Source of the DNA: Coemansia sp. RSA 487 | Taxonomy: Eukaryota; Kickxellomycota; Kickxellomycetes; Kickxellales; Kickxellaceae | Direction: 5' to 3' | DNA: 64,000 nucleotides | NCBI GenBank assembly: GCA_027577595.1 | Contig: JANBRJ010000013.1 | Location: forward strand, 1 to 64,000 | Shown here: in pieces, positions 49,251-58,926 of the stretch | Layout: every line of letters starts with the position of its first letter | Numbering within the stretch: the first letter of the stretch is position 1 | The notes under the pieces: generated by a model | Told to the model about the DNA's origin: nothing | Database searches by the model: none | Seen by the model: the letters and a program-made list of their open reading frames with translations, nothing else | Made by a program: the position numbers and the translations under genes

Positions 49251-50939
49251 TCAATCCGTGTTTGGGAGAAGGCGCCGTATCTTGTTAATGTGGTCACTGT
49301 AGAATCCAAGCTTGATGGCTATTTTGATCACAGAGTTGAACATATACAAATGCTCAGATGGGACGGAGGCCAGCACAAAGTTGGGGCAGATAATGGCAAG
49401 CAGTATTGCTGATGGCACCGCAAGACCTGCGGATTCCTCGATATCCATCACAGCATGCCAGCGTCTGAGGCGCTGACTTAGGGGATAGTGCTCTTCGTAA
49501 AGGTCACTGATAAAGTTGCTGAGCAACAGGCTATAGGGTTCAAAGTCGATGGTCCCAGGAGTACAAATAAGCGTTGTCATATTTGGGAAAACCTTTACAA
49601 GTTTGACCAGATCCTTTAATTCCAGCTCAGTTTTTCCCAGATTGAGAGCTTGGATGTTCTCTAAATACGGACATTCACAAAGAATCCCAATGTCATCCTC
49701 TTCCAAAAAGTCGTGTTCAAGCACAATGGACATGGTTTTTGGAGATATTATACCATTTGCAATCTTCATGAGCTCGCCGAGACTCGGCGAATTAACATGA
49801 TACACGTCTGCTTTACGAACAGAAACATGGCATATTCGTGAATATTTGCCATCAGCAAACACGCTGTAATCACGTATAACGTCATCAAGACGGGTACCAA
49901 CCTCAATATCCAGGTACTCCAACGTGCCGCTATTGCCACGAAACAGTGTGTCATCTTTGAATATATATACAGACCGCCATTTAAGGTACCGCAGCACCGG
50001 AAACGGAGCTATGGATTTGTCCACTCGTGGAGGTTTATCCAGCTCTGACTCTTCTCCGCTGTAGAATTCAAGCTTGTGTAGTCTTGGGTAAACAATCGGT
50101 CTGTTCTTACTGTCGAAAAAAAACGACCTTGCATTCTCCAAATATGCGTCAATAAGCTTCAAGGACTCCAAGATAGATGCACACTTCGCAATAAGACAAC
50201 CAAAAAAACTGTTTTTGCTGTCACAATGACATTCGAGATGGCCAAGATGTATGTCAGTTTGTATGAGCCCGTAGTCGCTGGCTAGCCCAAATTCACTCGC
50301 CTTGATGATGAGTGCTGTTGCCTTGTCAAAAATCGCCGATAAGAACTTATCAACCTTCCAGCGATAATAAGCGGGCTCTCCGACTCGCCTGTTGTAGTGT
50401 CCGCAGTCGGTGATGGTCACCTCTTGAAGTTTTGGCATCGATGTTTGAATGTGCTTCGTAATCCAGTGGAGTCGCTCGTCCTCCGTGGTACTACGATCAT
50501 CGAATTTTTGAAATACAAAGCCGCTCAAATCAATGCTCAAGGAACGCACAGATGGAAATACAGCACTTGGTGGCCAAATTGCTGAGAAATCTCGTTCTAC
50601 TTTTCCGGTGTTTGAAGTTATAGCGTCTTTGAATATGATATCTATTCGATTAACATATTTGCTATGCGAAGCATCTATCTTTATCTTTTTTGGTAAATTG
50701 TGAAACTCGAATTGCCCTGTTCCCTTTTTCATCGATATGCTTAGAGTAAGGTTTTTGAGAAGATGCTGAAGAGCGATCACCCTCCAAGAATAGCTGACCT
50801 TGTACAGAACAGTCCACAGTTGCTTTGTTTTCTCGCTTTTCTCGTAGCAATAGTTACTCAATCCTGTGGAGACAAAGTAGTGGGCAATCGATTCGGCTAT
50901 ATGCAGTGGTAAACTCTGAAAGGCAGATGCAAAACCCAT
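49251..50939 (-). CDS. F-box-like protein, array member 3
   Basis: The 562-residue protein shares FQSLPLHIAESIAHYFV and LYKVSYSWRVIALQHLL, and the DKSIAPFPVLRYLKWR, YIFKDDTLFRGNSGTLEYLD core (about 295-345). A STTEDERLHWITKHIQTSMP block near residue 150 matches member 1 (STTEDERFYWITQRIQ). The start at 50937-50939 (fourth codon of the open frame) is chosen to match the paralogues; using it, the length equals that of members 2 and 4. The reading frame is intact. Confidence 0.72.
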   Translation of the reverse strand: MGFASAFQSLPLHIAESIAHYFVSTGLSNYCYEKSEKTKQLWTVLYKVSYSWRVIALQHLLKNLTLSISMKKGTGQFEFHNLPKKIKIDASHSKYVNRIDIIFKDAITSNTGKVERDFSAIWPPSAVFPSVRSLSIDLSGFVFQKFDDRSTTEDERLHWITKHIQTSMPKLQEVTITDCGHYNRRVGEPAYYRWKVDKFLSAIFDKATALIIKASEFGLASDYGLIQTDIHLGHLECHCDSKNSFFGCLIAKCASILESLKLIDAYLENARSFFFDSKNRPIVYPRLHKLEFYSGEESELDKPPRVDKSIAPFPVLRYLKWRSVYIFKDDTLFRGNSGTLEYLDIEVGTRLDDVIRDYSVFADGKYSRICHVSVRKADVYHVNSPSLGELMKIANGIISPKTMSIVLEHDFLEEDDIGILCECPYLENIQALNLGKTELELKDLVKLVKVFPNMTTLICTPGTIDFEPYSLLLSNFISDLYEEHYPLSQRLRRWHAVMDIEESAGLAVPSAILLAIICPNFVLASVPSEHLYMFNSVIKIAIKLGFYSDHINKIRRLLPNTD

Positions 50940-52247
50940 GATTTCCAAATAATAATAATAAATAAGAATGTGGCAGGTAAAGACAGCCTAGGGCAATATG
51001 TGATGACAAAATAATTTGATGAAAGAGAAAAAGCGAGAGAAAATAATCGCAGGCTCCACAATTCTCTGCATAAATACGGTTGGAGTTACTACTCTTCCGT
51101 AGTTTTGAGGAATGGGATGTGGTCAAGTGTAAACATGTCATTTCTGAATGTATAAATTTCACTCTCAGCCATATGCACATAAGAAGCTTGAACTTGGATC
51201 GCCGATAGAGCCCATGATGGAAAAGTCGTTTGCGTAGGCGTGGCATATGTGTAAGTGCAAAGCAGCAAAACACACGAGAAAACACAAATGGTTGGTACTG
51301 TTGTCTAGAAGCAGCTGCAGATGTTTATCTCTTCAGCTCTCATCTGAGCACCTACCTGCAAAAGGGACAGCATCAGCATCCTATCTTAGAACTAGGATTT
51401 GCCGTGGCTATAACCTTGGCTGGATTTCGTGGTGGCCATTATCTGTTTGTCCTCGCCATCTTCTTTGCTGCAGTTGAACTCTTATTCACAAACTGTATGA
51501 GAAGCTGCGAGTGTAGCTCATTTAGTTTGCCTGCACGTCCTTCACGAGGCTTACGTTCAGCTCCAGACAAGCGCTTCTGTTCATCATCTCTGTATATTTC
51601 CACATAGTTCTGAGCCGTTTGAATGTTTATTACAGCTAGTAATGCCGCTTCTTTTGTTGAGCGTCCTTATTCTATGACCAAGTCAAATGGCTTTTCAGTT
51701 TGCTGTGGTATGTGTTTTCTGCAATGTCTTCCGATTTTAGGTTTATTTTGCTTGTTTTGTTGGTTCTTTTCTTGCCCGAGATGTTCCTTCTATTAGTTCT
51801 TTGTGGCTGCTCTCTGGTGGATCAACATCTGGCAAAGAGCGCATGGCTTAGTTGTTGTTCTTCAAGGTAGTAGTGGTATTTCTTCAGATTGCTAGGGTTG
51901 ATTAAGGCAAATGTTAACCAACCGCATTGAAAGCACAGACAGAGACCGAGAAGCCAGTCCATTTTTAGTGTGAAATAACAGACATGTAGCAAACAGCTTT
52001 CTCCACAATGCTCCGTTTGCGCCTCTTGCTTCCAAGTGCAAACACGGCTTTTCTTGGAACGCAAAATGCGCCATCGCCACCGCAAACCTTCCACCATTCG
52101 ACACGTATACACCCCTCTTATTCGACGCAATTGGTTTTGCAAAATACAACATTTGACTTGAATTTGTTTACATTGGCTTTTCTGTATTTACTGGTCACAA
52201 TAAAAATATATTATCTCTTTACCATTTAGCAACATCAGGTAATATTC
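50940..52247. other. Long spacer between array members 3 and 4
   Basis: About 1.3 kb, longer than the other two gaps (385 and 293 bp). It contains the decayed transposase listed separately and a 125-codon plus-strand frame (51230-51607) that is its antisense shadow. The frame at 51822-52142 and its shadow are not assignable. Confidence 0.5.
51439..51800 (-). mobile_element. Decayed DNA-transposon transposase N-terminus (IS630/Tc1-mariner-like)
   Basis: Read on the minus strand, this fragment gives EKPFDLVIE, a stop, then GRSTKEAALLAVINIQTAQN, YVEIYRDDEQKR, and GRAGKLNELHSQLLIQFVNK. This is the helix-turn-helix N-terminus characteristic of IS630/Tc1-mariner-like transposases found in early-diverging fungi (KEAALLA-I-xxTAQNYV is the recognition helix). 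The frame continues upstream to about 51800 with two more stops (TAA TAG). After LIQFVNKSSTA the frame ends at 51439-51441 and no DDE catalytic domain follows. It is therefore a relic. Terminal inverted repeats were not recognised. Confidence 0.65.
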
Positions 52248-53936
52248 TCACATTAAAAAAATAGTTGCTAACCGCTCAGCATGCTTGTCGTAATACTCGC
52301 TTGCAATGGCAGACATTATTCCGCCTTGGAGTTCCATGCCGGGATCGTATGGCGTTAATAGGCGAATAAAATTAGGGCACAGGAGAGTGATTGTTATTGC
52401 TGATGTTGCGAATGACCTTATCGGGATACCCATTGCACGATCCACCGACCAATGCTTGAAGCGATTGCTTAGAGGATAGTACTTTTCATAGAGGCCATCT
52501 ATTATCGTTGTGTCCGGGTATTTATAAAGATGTTCATCGATTCCCTCGAAATAACATTTTAAATACGACATGTTCGGCAGCAGGCGTATAATTTCAATTA
52601 TCTGCAGCAAGCTCGGCATGGAGGCTTCAAGTGTGAGAGACGTAAGGTTTATAGCATATGAACCTTTATAAATGATATCGAGAATACCCGTAAACGAGTG
52701 TGGAAGGGTTGTCTTAAATACCCGTGCCTCTGACGTGACAAAGTTGGCAGTAAATTGTTCAAGCAAGCGTGCATTTATCGGCTGGCTGGCTACATTACTA
52801 TAGGCAGCATCTGTAATAATGCAACAAAGCTTTGGATACTTGACCTTTGGGAAAAGGGCCTCGTTTTTTACCACCATTGCAAATGCTGCATCAACGCCGA
52901 AATCCAGGTACTCCAATGTGTCGTTGTTTCCTCTAAACAGAGTGTCGTCCTCGAATGCATAGGGACCCTCCCATTTTAAATAGCGCAATCTTGGAAATAC
53001 AGCTACGGATTTGTCGACTCGAGCTCTCCTCATGCGCTCGTAATTCACACCGCGTCCAAACACAAGTTTATCCAGCCTTGGATACACTATTGGTGTGCCG
53101 CTGTCGCTGAGAACAAGCAGCTTGATGGATTCCATGGGGAAGTTGTGGATTTGTAAATTCCTCAAAGTGGATACGGACTTTTGGATGATGAAATAAAGAA
53201 AATCGGCGTTGGCATGGCAAGCGTAGTCCAGAGAAGTGAGCCCAGGATTGTTTCCGAAATACAAGTCGTTAGGAACCAGACATGGGGAGCTTGTATCTAG
53301 CTCCAGCACCTTTGCTTTATCGAAAACCAACGTGAAAAGGTCATTTGGCTTTTGTTCTTTGGCCCATTCCAACGCAGATTCGCCTGCAGGGACGCTGTGA
53401 ATATCCTCAATGTATACTTCTTGTAGATTTGGCATAAACTTTGGTATACGCTGCGCTATCCAGTCGAGCAGGTCGCTTTGAACAGCAGCGCCTCTGCTGG
53501 TAGGCTGGTCCATTTCGCATTTTATATCGATGGCCAACAAACGCGCAGTGGAAGCTATAGCATTATCAGGCCAGCCATCCAAAAGCGATTGGCACTGACT
53601 CTTCGATAAGCTTTTGGGGAGACCGTGTAATATAATTGTGACCTTTTTAGTGTGGCGGTAATACGTGGTATCCAAATTGATCGTGGTTGGCAGATGGGAA
53701 AACAAGAATAGCAACTCATCGCCATTTGGCGATATGTTCACTTCGACTTCACTGCAAAAATACGATAGAGCAAGCGATCTCCACGAGTAGCTGACCTTGT
53801 ACAGCAGGCGCCACGCGTTTTGTTCCTTTACAGCCCCGTCACTGAGGTTAGGTATGCTGTTTCCATGGATATAGAGACTAACAATCTTTTCGGCGATGTG
53901 CTGAGGCAGCTTTTGGAAGGCAGACATAGCAGGCAT
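52248..53936 (-). CDS. F-box-like protein, array member 4
   Basis: The 562-residue protein is the most divergent of the array: FQKLPQHIAEKIVSLYI and LYKVSYSWRSLALSYFC, then DKSVAVFPRLRYLKWE, YAFEDDTLFRGNNDTLEYLD (about 300-345). The STTEDER block of members 1 and 3 is replaced by a different loop. The C-terminal YPLSNRFKHWSVDRAMG is shared. The start at 53934-53936 is set by paralogue alignment; the open frame extends 46 hydrophobic codons upstream that the paralogues do not share. The reading frame is intact. Confidence 0.7.
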   Translation of the reverse strand: MPAMSAFQKLPQHIAEKIVSLYIHGNSIPNLSDGAVKEQNAWRLLYKVSYSWRSLALSYFCSEVEVNISPNGDELLFLFSHLPTTINLDTTYYRHTKKVTIILHGLPKSLSKSQCQSLLDGWPDNAIASTARLLAIDIKCEMDQPTSRGAAVQSDLLDWIAQRIPKFMPNLQEVYIEDIHSVPAGESALEWAKEQKPNDLFTLVFDKAKVLELDTSSPCLVPNDLYFGNNPGLTSLDYACHANADFLYFIIQKSVSTLRNLQIHNFPMESIKLLVLSDSGTPIVYPRLDKLVFGRGVNYERMRRARVDKSVAVFPRLRYLKWEGPYAFEDDTLFRGNNDTLEYLDFGVDAAFAMVVKNEALFPKVKYPKLCCIITDAAYSNVASQPINARLLEQFTANFVTSEARVFKTTLPHSFTGILDIIYKGSYAINLTSLTLEASMPSLLQIIEIIRLLPNMSYLKCYFEGIDEHLYKYPDTTIIDGLYEKYYPLSNRFKHWSVDRAMGIPIRSFATSAITITLLCPNFIRLLTPYDPGMELQGGIMSAIASEYYDKHAERLATIFLM

Positions 53937-54336
53937 GGTTGTTCGAAAATAAAACACGATATAATTGCTGGCAATCAAAACATAATGTAAAAAAATGCAG
54001 ACAAAAGAAGAAAAGAAGAAAAGAGGAAAAAGACAAGTTACATGCGTTATATGCTGCACATGTACAAATTGCATGCATTACATGATAAACATTGTTGGCA
54101 GGTGATATGCGAAGCATCCCATTTTGAGGGGCCATTGATCCAAGTTTCTTTCTCCACTTTTCAGACTGTAGATTCAAAACGATATGATTCTAGCTTCTGA
54201 ATAGCAGCTGAGTTGCAAATCACTGGCTTTTTCACAAGTATCCAACAAAGCATTAAAGGGAAAGCCATCCTTTCCCCTTTGGACATTATTCTTTTCATCT
54301 TTCTCTTAATTATTATACTTACAGTTTCTTATAGAT
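53937..54336. other. Divergent promoter region of array member 4 and ROT2
   Basis: About 400 bp, CT-rich near the ROT2 start. No gene is supported. Confidence 0.6.
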
Positions 54337-57171
54337 ATGTTTGGTAAATATTCATTCCGTGCCCGTGTAAACACACTGTTTTATGCGGCCGTTTCCGCGG
54401 TTCTGCTATCAGACGCAGCAATGGCCGTCAAGCGCGATGATTTCAAGACCAGCGAGGATATCACCTTTTACTTGCGCCACCACGAGTATGCCAGGGCAAT
54501 GGAGCATCCAGCACAAGCTGCTGACAGCGGGGACCCTCCACCAACATCGGCGTACAAAGTTGTGGATGGCAGTGTTCGCCTTGACGGGCACACGCTGGCC
54601 GCCACAGTTCAGCACGAGTCCATAAGCGTGCCGCTGAAGGTCGAGGTCCACTTCATGAAGAACGGCACAATCCGTGTACGTGCGCAAGAGGAAGCACCGT
54701 TTCTTTCAAGATACGACGAGACCCAGAAGCATGTGCTCCGTGAAGAAGGCAGCGGCCAAGAGTATGCGTCGGCAGAGGACCTCGAACACACATGCGAGAA
54801 TGTTAATGGCAAAGAGATCCATACTGTGCGTTTCACCAACAAGAAGAACTCCGCGTTTAGTGTGCGTGTAACTGAGAACCCGTGGACCCTGACGTACTTG
54901 CAGGACGGGGAGCCTGTGATTGAGCTCAACGGCAAGGGCTTTTTCCATCTTGAGCACCTGCGTCCAAAGCCAGACCAAGAGACCATAGACAAGGATACGA
55001 CAGGCGAGTGGATGGATACGTTTTTGGCATGGACCGACCACAAGGAGCGCGGCCCAGAGTCGTTTGGAATGGATGTCCGCTTTGTTGGCTTTGAGCATGT
55101 GTACGGTATTCCAGAGCACGCAACGTCATTGTCGCTGAAAACGACCTGTGGCGATGTCGACGGGTACAATGAGCCGTACCGTCTGTGGAACCTTGATGTA
55201 TCCGAGCACGGGTTGGACGACCCGATCCCGCTCTATGGCTCGATTCCGTTCATGACCGCACACAACACAAAGGCCACGGTGGGTGTCTTTTGGCTGAATG
55301 CTTCAGAGACTCTGGTTGATATTACTCGCAAAAAGGACCCCTGCTCTGTCACCACGCACTGGATTAGCGAGACTGGCGTTTTGGATCTGTTTCTTATGCC
55401 TGGTCCCTCGGTGGCCGACATGTACCGCCAGTACTCTGAGCTCGTAGAGCCTACGCCTTTGCCACGGGAATTTGCTCTTGGCTACCACAGTTGTCGCTGG
55501 AGCTATTTGAACCAAGAAGACGTGCTGACGGTTAGCGACAAGATGCACGAGTATGACATTCCATATGACGTGATTTGGCTGGATATCGACTATACTGACG
55601 GAATGCGGTACTTTACATGGGACTACACAAAGTTCCCCGACCCCATCGCCATGCAAAAGCAGCTGTCCTACAGCGGCCACAAGCTAGTGACCATCATTGA
55701 CCCTCATGTAAAGTGCGAGACTTCGTACCATATATGGAAGGAGGGCAGCAAGAATGGATATTTCATCAAGAACACCAACAGCTCGGGCGACTACAAGGGC
55801 TGGTGCTGGCCCAAAGTATCCAATTGGGTCGACTACCTCAATCCCGATGCCGTCAAATGGTACAGCGAACAGTACCAGCTGGACAAGTACCCCGGATCGA
55901 CCAAGGATCTGTTTATTTGGAACGATATGAACGAACCAGCTATATCCAGAACATCCGAAGGCACTGCCGATAAGGGCGCTAAGCACAATGGCGGCTGGGA
56001 ACACCGGGATGTGCACAATATCTATGGAATGCTCAACCATAATTCGACGTTCCAGGGTATGCGTGCGCGCGAATCGCCTGCCACACGGCCGTTCGTTTTG
56101 TCGCGTTCGTTCTTTGCTGGATCACAGCGGTACGGTGCCATTTGGACTGGCGACAATCACGCCAAATGGGAATACTTGCGTGCATCGGTCCCTATGGTTC
56201 TGAGCAACAACATTGCGGGAATGCATTTTTCAGGCGCCGACGTTGGCGGCTTCTATGGCAACCCAGAGCCCGAGTTGCTGGTCCGTTGGTATCAGCTCGG
56301 TATCTGGTATCCGTTCTTCCGTTCTCATTCTCACAAGGACAGTAAGCGGCGCGAGCCCTGGCTATACGATGAGCCGTATTTTTCGCTTATACGCAAGGCT
56401 ATTTGCCAACGGTACCGCATGCTCCCTTACTGGTACACGCTGTTCCGCGAAGCAAACTTGACAGGAATGCCTCTTATGCGTCCAATGTGGATCGAATTCC
56501 CTAAAGATCCGGAGCTTTTCGCTGAGGAAAACGTATTTATGGTCGGGTCCTCTATCATGGTTGCTCCTGCAATGGATGCCGATTTGGAAAAGCCAGTAAG
56601 CGTCAAATTCCCATCGCAGGAGAACTGGTACAACATGTACACGCACCAGGCGTATCTAGCTCCCATCAGGCGTCAGTTTGTGGTTGATTTGGCGCAGACT
56701 CTGGTGTTTGTGCGTGGCGGATCCATTATTCCTACACGCGAGCGCCAGCGCAAGTCCTCGGCCTTTATGAAGCATGATCCATTTACGCTTTACGTGTACA
56801 TCAGTCGGGATGGAACGGCTTTTGGAAAGTTATATGTTGATGATGGTGAGTCTTATGACTATGAAGGCGGTGGATTCATTGAGCGCGAGTTCTCGTTTTC
56901 CAACAACAAACTTGTATCGCGGTCTTCTACCCACACAGTCGACTCTACTGTGCAGAAGGAATATTTGGAGTGTATGTCTGATGTGGTCGTTGAAAGCATT
57001 GTCTTTATTGGCATGCCTGACCGTGTTTCCAACGCAATTATTAGCACTGACAATGGGCTTAATGAGCATAAGCTCGCATTGGATTACGGCGACAGAAGAA
57101 CCGACTCAAAGTTCGATATCAGCGGACTCTCTGTACCCATCAGCAGCGATTGGGACATTATTTTTAATTAG
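54337..57171 (+). CDS. ROT2: Glucosidase II alpha subunit, ER, GH31
   Basis: Removes the two inner alpha-1,3-glucose residues from N-glycans in the endoplasmic reticulum, allowing calnexin-cycle quality control. The 944-residue product (yeast 954) has a signal peptide (about 13-30; FYAAVSAVLLSDAAMA) and then VKRDDFKTSEDITFYLRHH, typical of GANAB/ROT2. The GH31 barrel shows YHSCRWSYLNQEDVL, PYDVIWLDIDYTDGMRYFTW, the catalytic nucleophile Asp530 in DLFIWNDMNEPA, and acid/base Asp606 in IWTGDNHAKWEY. GADVGGFYGNPE, FRSHSHKDSKRREPW and the C-terminal beta domain complete the family pattern. It lacks an ER-retention signal, as expected, since the beta subunit retains it. The gene is intron-free. 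The multi-Myb gene follows after 150 bp on the same strand. Confidence 0.95.
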   Translation: MFGKYSFRARVNTLFYAAVSAVLLSDAAMAVKRDDFKTSEDITFYLRHHEYARAMEHPAQAADSGDPPPTSAYKVVDGSVRLDGHTLAATVQHESISVPLKVEVHFMKNGTIRVRAQEEAPFLSRYDETQKHVLREEGSGQEYASAEDLEHTCENVNGKEIHTVRFTNKKNSAFSVRVTENPWTLTYLQDGEPVIELNGKGFFHLEHLRPKPDQETIDKDTTGEWMDTFLAWTDHKERGPESFGMDVRFVGFEHVYGIPEHATSLSLKTTCGDVDGYNEPYRLWNLDVSEHGLDDPIPLYGSIPFMTAHNTKATVGVFWLNASETLVDITRKKDPCSVTTHWISETGVLDLFLMPGPSVADMYRQYSELVEPTPLPREFALGYHSCRWSYLNQEDVLTVSDKMHEYDIPYDVIWLDIDYTDGMRYFTWDYTKFPDPIAMQKQLSYSGHKLVTIIDPHVKCETSYHIWKEGSKNGYFIKNTNSSGDYKGWCWPKVSNWVDYLNPDAVKWYSEQYQLDKYPGSTKDLFIWNDMNEPAISRTSEGTADKGAKHNGGWEHRDVHNIYGMLNHNSTFQGMRARESPATRPFVLSRSFFAGSQRYGAIWTGDNHAKWEYLRASVPMVLSNNIAGMHFSGADVGGFYGNPEPELLVRWYQLGIWYPFFRSHSHKDSKRREPWLYDEPYFSLIRKAICQRYRMLPYWYTLFREANLTGMPLMRPMWIEFPKDPELFAEENVFMVGSSIMVAPAMDADLEKPVSVKFPSQENWYNMYTHQAYLAPIRRQFVVDLAQTLVFVRGGSIIPTRERQRKSSAFMKHDPFTLYVYISRDGTAFGKLYVDDGESYDYEGGGFIEREFSFSNNKLVSRSSTHTVDSTVQKEYLECMSDVVVESIVFIGMPDRVSNAIISTDNGLNEHKLALDYGDRRTDSKFDISGLSVPISSDWDIIFN

Positions 57172-57321
57172 ATCTCGTCAATCGTGGTGGTCCAGAGATC
57201 AAGGTGGCACAGTAAATACAATAAACCCAAATATTTATCATCAAAAAACAGAGCTTTTCTTTGTGTGTTGGATAATTTTTTAGTTTTTGCATTTAAATCA
57301 TTCCTTTTTTTTAACTATATA

Positions 57322-58926
57322 ATGAGCAAATGTCGAAATATAGCCTGTGTATTATGGCCACTTGTACTAGCTCAGCCAAAACAAACAACCAATAATGGGC
57401 TTCCACGTGTATACTATATTCATACAAGAAAGGGCGAAGCAAAGCCCTTGGTGCCATCAACAGAAGTAGCAGGAGAGAAAGGAGAGCGCATAAGAAAACC
57501 ACGATGGACCGAGGAGCAAGAGAAACGATTCGACCGGCTCATCTCTCCGTATCTATCGGATTCGGTGTTTGGAGGGAAATGTAAGATAGACTGGGAGGAT
57601 ATTGCACAAAAGTTTGGAGACAAGAGCGCAGCAACACTGAGGGCCAGATTTTCTGTAAAGAGGGCACAGTTCGATATAAGAAGCAGCAGTGGTAAAGGGG
57701 GAAACCCCACCGTATCGGCGCGATGGTCGGTCGGGGAGGATGATGCGCTAAGAACGGCGGTTGCCATGTACGGAGAGAAGAGCTGGGAATTGGTATCGAG
57801 ATTTGTTGGATCGCGGACCGCGTTCCAGAGTATTATTCGGTGGAGGTACTTGGGGATGCCGTTGGCTGGTACCAAGTTGCCGCATTTGTTTTGGCGAAGC
57901 GTGCTGCAGCGGAAGAACAGATTGAAACATATTGATCGAAGCAAGGCAGCGTTGGGCAATATGTCACGGTTGTCGGTGATCGAGGCTATTCTCAACAAGG
58001 AACACGAGGATGACAAGAGAGTTGTTGGAGGCGGCGGCAGCGATTTACCGGGGTTTCCCTTGCAGGGTCGGGTGGTTCGCGAGCCGTTTAGCGTCGATGA
58101 GGACAATATGATTTTCCGACTCGTCAGACTGTACGGTAAAAAGTGGGTGAAAATAACGCGGCTGATCAACATTGCCAGGAAGAACAAGCGGGTGGAGCTT
58201 TTGCAATCGGATGGCTCTGGCGGAGCTGGCAGCAGCAAACATGTTCGTGCGCGGATGGTAATGGAGATCTACATACAGTATAATCGGCTTGTTAGCAAGG
58301 TCGGCGGCAACCCCAAGAATAAGAAGGTCGGGCGGACAAAAGGCACAGCGCTGCGACAAAGCAGGCCATGGACTGAGCTCGAAGACAGGGAGCTGGTCGG
58401 GCTGGTGGAGGAGCAGATGGCGCATGTCGACGGATTCACCTCATGGAAACAAATATCATCCAAGATGAAGGGCCGGAACCGGACGTCGCTGCAGTGCATG
58501 GTGCGGTGGACGCAGTACATTGGCTCGCACCTTAAGCACACCCCGTTCACAGTTGAGGAGGATGAGAAGCTGTGGCCTCTAGCGGTCAGATATTACAAAT
58601 TGCTGCAGACCAAAGCAGAGCAAAGTGATGAGGTGCACTCGGTGGCAGGGTACATGCGGATGGGCGACGTGCGTGTAGTTGTTGAGGATGGCTCGGTGAG
58701 GATGGGTCTTGGGTGGGTGGGCGTTGAGCTGACGCCGGGGCGATCGCACCTGAATGTGTATACGCGGATCAGACGGTTCCACCGCGTCATGGAGTGGCTG
58801 CGTGTGGTGGGGAGGGTCCAGGATCCCTCGATGCATTTCGAGCTTGTGCGTGGGCTGGCCAACACGCCTGCAAACTTCCGCACGTGCCCATCACCATCAG
58901 CCAACAAGGCAAATGTTTTAAAATAG
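57322..58926 (+). CDS. Multi-repeat Myb/SANT-domain protein
   Basis: A 534-residue nuclear-type protein with at least four Myb/SANT repeats: PRWTEEQEKRFDRLI (about 60-110), ARWSVGEDDALRTAVAMYGE followed by SWELVSRFVGSR (about 133-177), REPFSVDEDNMIFRLVRLYG (about 253-290), and RPWTELEDRELVGLVEEQ then SWKQISSKMKGR and VRWTQYI (about 348-400). A fifth start (TPFTVEEDEKLWPLAVRYY, about 407-425) follows. The periodic tryptophans and the R-W-T/S-E-E/D starts are typical of Myb-like DNA-binding proteins of the SNAPC4/REB1/CDC5 classes; which class it belongs to is uncertain. The start at 57322 follows a TATA-like AACTATATA, and upstream codons lie in the ROT2 3' region. Confidence 0.75.
   Translation: MSKCRNIACVLWPLVLAQPKQTTNNGLPRVYYIHTRKGEAKPLVPSTEVAGEKGERIRKPRWTEEQEKRFDRLISPYLSDSVFGGKCKIDWEDIAQKFGDKSAATLRARFSVKRAQFDIRSSSGKGGNPTVSARWSVGEDDALRTAVAMYGEKSWELVSRFVGSRTAFQSIIRWRYLGMPLAGTKLPHLFWRSVLQRKNRLKHIDRSKAALGNMSRLSVIEAILNKEHEDDKRVVGGGGSDLPGFPLQGRVVREPFSVDEDNMIFRLVRLYGKKWVKITRLINIARKNKRVELLQSDGSGGAGSSKHVRARMVMEIYIQYNRLVSKVGGNPKNKKVGRTKGTALRQSRPWTELEDRELVGLVEEQMAHVDGFTSWKQISSKMKGRNRTSLQCMVRWTQYIGSHLKHTPFTVEEDEKLWPLAVRYYKLLQTKAEQSDEVHSVAGYMRMGDVRVVVEDGSVRMGLGWVGVELTPGRSHLNVYTRIRRFHRVMEWLRVVGRVQDPSMHFELVRGLANTPANFRTCPSPSANKANVLK

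Noticed and set aside
53937-54074. N-terminal extension of F-box-like member 4 (46 hydrophobic codons)
   Set aside because: It is not shared by paralogues, which all begin at the equivalent of 53936. It appears to be 5'-untranslated sequence.
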